In this document: positions 5,370 through 7,531 of the stretch, piece after piece | How the letters are laid out: each line of letters opens with the position of its first letter | Position numbering within the stretch: position 1 is the stretch's first letter | Source: Acidimicrobiia bacterium | Lineage (GTDB): Bacteria > Actinomycetota > Acidimicrobiia > IMCC26256 | Direction: 5' to 3' | NCBI GenBank assembly: GCA_023262065.1 | Contig: JALRDW010000146.1 | Coordinates: 1 to 7,531, forward strand | DNA length: 7,531 nucleotides | Position numbers and translations under genes: made by a program | The notes under the pieces: model-generated | What the model saw: the letters and a program-made list of their open reading frames with translations, nothing else | What the model was told of the DNA's origin: nothing | Databases searched by the model: none

Positions 5370-6635
5370 ATGGGTCTGCCGCAGGACGGGATGAGTCGGG
5401 ACGAGGTGCTCGCCGCCCTCGAGGCGATGCGCGCCGACGACAAGGACTGGCGCAACGGTCGGTGCTTCGCGCTCGTGTTCCACGCAGGCGACGAGGTCGA
5501 GGACGTGGTGCGCGAGGCGAGCGTCATGTACCTGTCCGAGAACGCGCTCAACCCACTCGCGTTCCCGAGCTTGGGGCGGATGCAGGAGGAGGTCGTCGAC
5601 GCGGTCGCCGAGATGCTGCACGGCCGCGACGAGGGTCGCGAGGCCGCCGGGTTCATGACCTCGGGCGGCACGGAGTCGATCCTGCTCGCGGTGAAGTCCG
5701 CCCGCGACCGAGCCCTCGCCGAACGTGGGATCACCGAACCCAACCTGGTCCTCGGGCGCAGCGCCCACGCCGCGTTCCACAAGGCCGGGCACGACTACGG
5801 GGTCGAGGTCCGCAAGGTCGACGTCCGGGGGGACTGGCGGGTCGACGTGGACGCGATGTCCCGCCTCGTCGACGACAACACCGTGCTGCTGGTCGGCTCG
5901 GCCCCGCAGTACCCACAGGGCGTCATCGACCCGATCCCGGAGATCGCCGCGCTCGCGCAGGACCGGGGGATCTCGTGCCACGTCGATGCCTGCATGGGCG
6001 GCTTCGTCCTGCCGTTCATGGAGCGCCTCGGGTTCGCGGTGCCACCCTGGGACTTCCGGGTCGACGGTGTCACCTCGATCTCGGCCGACATCCACAAACT
6101 CGGGTACGCGCCGAAGGGCGCGTCGGTGCTGCTGCATCGCACCGCCGAGCTGCGCCGGCACCAGATCTTCCTGTTCGACGACTGGCTCGGCGGGTTCTAC
6201 GCCTCCCCGGGCATCCAGGGGACGCGCTCGGCCGTGCCGATCGCCGCGTCCTGGGCCGTCCTGCACTTCCTCGGCGAATCCGGCTACCTGCGGCTCGTAC
6301 GCACCACCATCGACGCCACGATCCGCCTCGTCGAGGGCGTGCGCGCCATCCCCGGACTCCGCATCCTCGGCGAACCCGATGCGCACCTCGTGGCCATCGC
6401 AGCCGACGATCCCGAACGGCTCGACATCTTCCGGGTCATGGACGAACTGGGCGCCCGCGGCTGGCACCTCGACCGGCAGACCCCGCCCGACTCGATCCAT
6501 GCGACGGTCTCCGCCGGCACCGCACCGGCCATCGACGCGTTCCTCGCCGACCTCGCCGCTGCGGTGTCCCGGGTCGGATCGGCCCGCACCGAGGACCGCT
6601 CGACCGACTACGCGCCCCTGCCCGAGGAGGGCTGA
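5370..6635 (+). CDS. Sphingosine-1-phosphate-lyase-like PLP-dependent enzyme (group II decarboxylase superfamily)
   Basis: Fold-type I PLP enzyme of 421 residues. The motif pattern matches sphingosine-1-phosphate lyases: TSGGTES (97-103) binding the cofactor phosphate, AHAAFHKA (132-139) with His133 likely stacking on the PLP ring, HVDACMGGF (204-212) with Asp206 at the pyridine nitrogen, and SADIHKLGYAPKG (238-250) with Lys243 as the Schiff-base lysine. S1P lyases retro-aldol cleave long-chain-base phosphates to phosphoethanolamine and a fatty aldehyde; relatives in the superfamily decarboxylate glutamate, tyrosine or aspartate. Unlike the eukaryotic enzyme there is no N-terminal membrane helix. 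ATG 5391 and GTG 5361 are other possible starts; 5370 is preferred from the promoter spacing. The TetR gene follows 3 nt after the stop, so they share a transcript. An S1P-lyase-like fold is well supported, the actual substrate is not. Confidence 0.87.
   Translation: MGLPQDGMSRDEVLAALEAMRADDKDWRNGRCFALVFHAGDEVEDVVREASVMYLSENALNPLAFPSLGRMQEEVVDAVAEMLHGRDEGREAAGFMTSGGTESILLAVKSARDRALAERGITEPNLVLGRSAHAAFHKAGHDYGVEVRKVDVRGDWRVDVDAMSRLVDDNTVLLVGSAPQYPQGVIDPIPEIAALAQDRGISCHVDACMGGFVLPFMERLGFAVPPWDFRVDGVTSISADIHKLGYAPKGASVLLHRTAELRRHQIFLFDDWLGGFYASPGIQGTRSAVPIAASWAVLHFLGESGYLRLVRTTIDATIRLVEGVRAIPGLRILGEPDAHLVAIAADDPERLDIFRVMDELGARGWHLDRQTPPDSIHATVSAGTAPAIDAFLADLAAAVSRVGSARTEDRSTDYAPLPEEG
6624..6630 (+). 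promoter_or_regulatory. Ribosome binding site of the TetR gene inside the PLP gene's 3' end
   Basis: GAGGAGG lies 8 nt before GTG 6639 and overlaps the last codons of the PLP enzyme gene. It fixes the TetR start and shows re-initiation from the same mRNA. Confidence 0.65.
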
Positions 6636-6638
6636 GGC

Positions 6639-7223
6639 GTGGCGACGGCGAACGCGCCCCGCGCGGTCGAGACCGCCGAGCGCCGACGCCGGCTCGTGGA
6701 CGCCGCGGTCGAACTCGCGCAGCAGGGTGGGTACGACGCGGTGCAGATGCGCGACGTGGCGAACCGGGCCGACGTCGCGCTCGCCACGCTGTACCGCCAG
6801 TACCCGTCGAAGGACCAGCTCCTGCTCGCCGCGCTCGCCGACCAGACCGGAACCCTGCGCGACATCCTCGGCAAGCGCCCGGCCCGCGGCGCCACCCCAC
6901 TGGACCGGGTGAACGGGGTGCTGGAACGGGCGACCCGCGCGCTCACCCGCGAGCCCCGGCTCGCCGGCGCGATGGTCACCGCGCTGGGCTCACCCGAGCC
7001 GGATGCTGCGGCGATCAAGCAGGAGATCCTCCAACTGCTGCGCGGCATCCTCGGGGACGCCGGCGGGTTCCAGGAGGTGTCGGACGCCGACGCCGCACTC
7101 CGGACCCTCGGCTACGTCTGGTTCGCCGCGCTCGGGGCGTGGAGCAGCGGCATGATCGACGACGAGCAGATGCTCACGGACCTCTCCGAGGCCGCCCGAC
7201 TGCTGCTGGCCGGCACCCGCTGA
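6639..7223 (+). CDS. TetR-family transcriptional regulator, KstR-like
   Basis: A 194-residue dimeric DNA-binding repressor of typical TetR length. The helix-turn-helix spans about residues 36-58: QMRDVANRADVALATLYRQ (36-54) followed by YPSKDQLL (55-62), the canonical TetR ending of the recognition helix. The N-terminal half (ERRRRLVDAAVELAQQGGYDAVQM pattern, 14-37) and the ligand-domain start (GATPLDRVN 84-92, EPRLAGAM 105-112) resemble mycobacterial KstR (Rv3574), which represses cholesterol catabolism and is released by a steroid acyl-CoA. This resemblance is recalled, not aligned. It is co-transcribed with the PLP enzyme, and the KstR-like palindrome at 2711-2724 is its most obvious target; no similar site is seen before its own transcript. 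An acyl-CoA or steroid ligand is an inference. Confidence 0.88.
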   Translation: MATANAPRAVETAERRRRLVDAAVELAQQGGYDAVQMRDVANRADVALATLYRQYPSKDQLLLAALADQTGTLRDILGKRPARGATPLDRVNGVLERATRALTREPRLAGAMVTALGSPEPDAAAIKQEILQLLRGILGDAGGFQEVSDADAALRTLGYVWFAALGAWSSGMIDDEQMLTDLSEAARLLLAGTR

Positions 7224-7227
7224 CGGG

Positions 7228-7531
7228 TCACCCGGCGAGCCGGGACCGGACCTCGCCCGCGAGCGGCCCGTTCACCGGATCCGAGGAGTCGACCGGCCCG
7301 AGCACGATCCAGTCGGCCCCCGCATCCACGTGGGCCCGGAGCGCCGCCGCCACGGTCGCCGGCGAACCGACGAGCGTGCGCGGGCCGGCCCCGAGCCGGG
7401 CCGCCTTGGCCGCTGCCGCGTCGTCGGATCGCTCGAGCACGCACAGCCCGCCCCAGGTCGCGAGCACCGGAGCCCCGTCGGCGCGGGCCGCGATCGTCGC
7501 CCGACCCGTGGCGAACCCGGCGGCATCGCCA
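7228..7531 (-). CDS. LLM-class (luciferase-like, likely F420-dependent) oxidoreductase, C-terminal part, cut by window edge
   Basis: The minus strand is open from the right edge to a TGA at 7228-7230 and gives about 100 residues. The closing segment, with RTLVGSPATVAAALRAHVDAGADW (in the last 55 residues) followed by IVLGPVDSSDP, is the typical end of TIM-barrel luciferase-like monooxygenases: a loop of the G-(S/T)-P-x-x-V type, a helix, then a strand with a phosphate-binding end. Family members in GC-rich actinobacteria mostly use F420 or FMN, but the cofactor-binding N-terminal half lies outside the window. It converges on the TetR gene with only 4 nt between the two stop codons, so no separate terminator fits between them. 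The GTG at 7467 is internal, not the start. Substrate unknown. Confidence 0.8.
   Translation of the reverse strand, partial: GDAAGFATGRATIAARADGAPVLATWGGLCVLERSDDAAAAKAARLGAGPRTLVGSPATVAAALRAHVDAGADWIVLGPVDSSDPVNGPLAGEVRSRLAG

Noticed and set aside
3243..6500. A 1085-codon open frame on the minus strand across the hydratase, thioesterase, patatin and PLP genes.
   Set aside because: It is antisense to four well-supported genes, is rich in Arg, Gly, His and Val without any domain, and is expected from the strong third-position GC bias of the plus-strand genes.
7228..7467. A separate 79-residue small gene starting at GTG 7467.
   Set aside because: The same frame is open upstream to the window edge and the translation continues the LLM oxidoreductase sequence, so this is an internal codon.

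Overview
The window reads as actinobacterial DNA made of two unlike pieces. Positions 1 to about 1290 have roughly even GC/AT content and use TTA, AGA and ATA codons freely. They hold the end of a phosphatidylinositol-mannoside (PIM) operon on the minus strand: the last 76 codons of an HtrB/PatA-type acyltransferase, overlapping a nearly complete PimA mannosyltransferase that runs off the left edge. From about 1300 to the right end the DNA is strongly GC-rich with almost only G/C third positions, typical of Mycobacteriales or Acidimicrobiia. The change coincides with the point where the acyltransferase loses its N-terminal three quarters, so the window is either a chimeric assembly or a real recombination junction.

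The GC-rich part looks like an accessory lipid or steroid catabolism locus. A cytochrome P450 of the CYP125/CYP124/CYP142 type (minus) diverges from an EchA19-like enoyl-CoA hydratase (plus) across a 179-bp gap. That gap holds a near-palindrome, TAGAATCGGTTCTC, which closely resembles the operator of KstR, the mycobacterial cholesterol-catabolism repressor. A hotdog-fold (PaaI-like) thioesterase is translationally coupled to the hydratase. Next come a patatin-like lipase, a strong GC hairpin, a sphingosine-1-phosphate-lyase-like PLP enzyme and a TetR regulator whose sequence resembles KstR. A convergent luciferase-like (LLM) oxidoreductase gene is cut by the right edge.

Taken together (inference), the P450 would oxidise a sterol or isoprenoid side chain, the hydratase and thioesterase would act on the CoA-activated product, and the KstR-like protein would control the divergent promoter. 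The patatin and PLP enzyme suggest linked turnover of membrane or sphingoid lipids, but their substrates cannot be read from sequence. The patatin and PLP genes have -10-like hexamers 6 to 7 nt before their start codons, suggesting leaderless transcripts. I see no tRNA, rRNA, CRISPR array, insertion sequence or phage gene. No wholly new system is evident; the most informative items are the junction and the operator/regulator pair.
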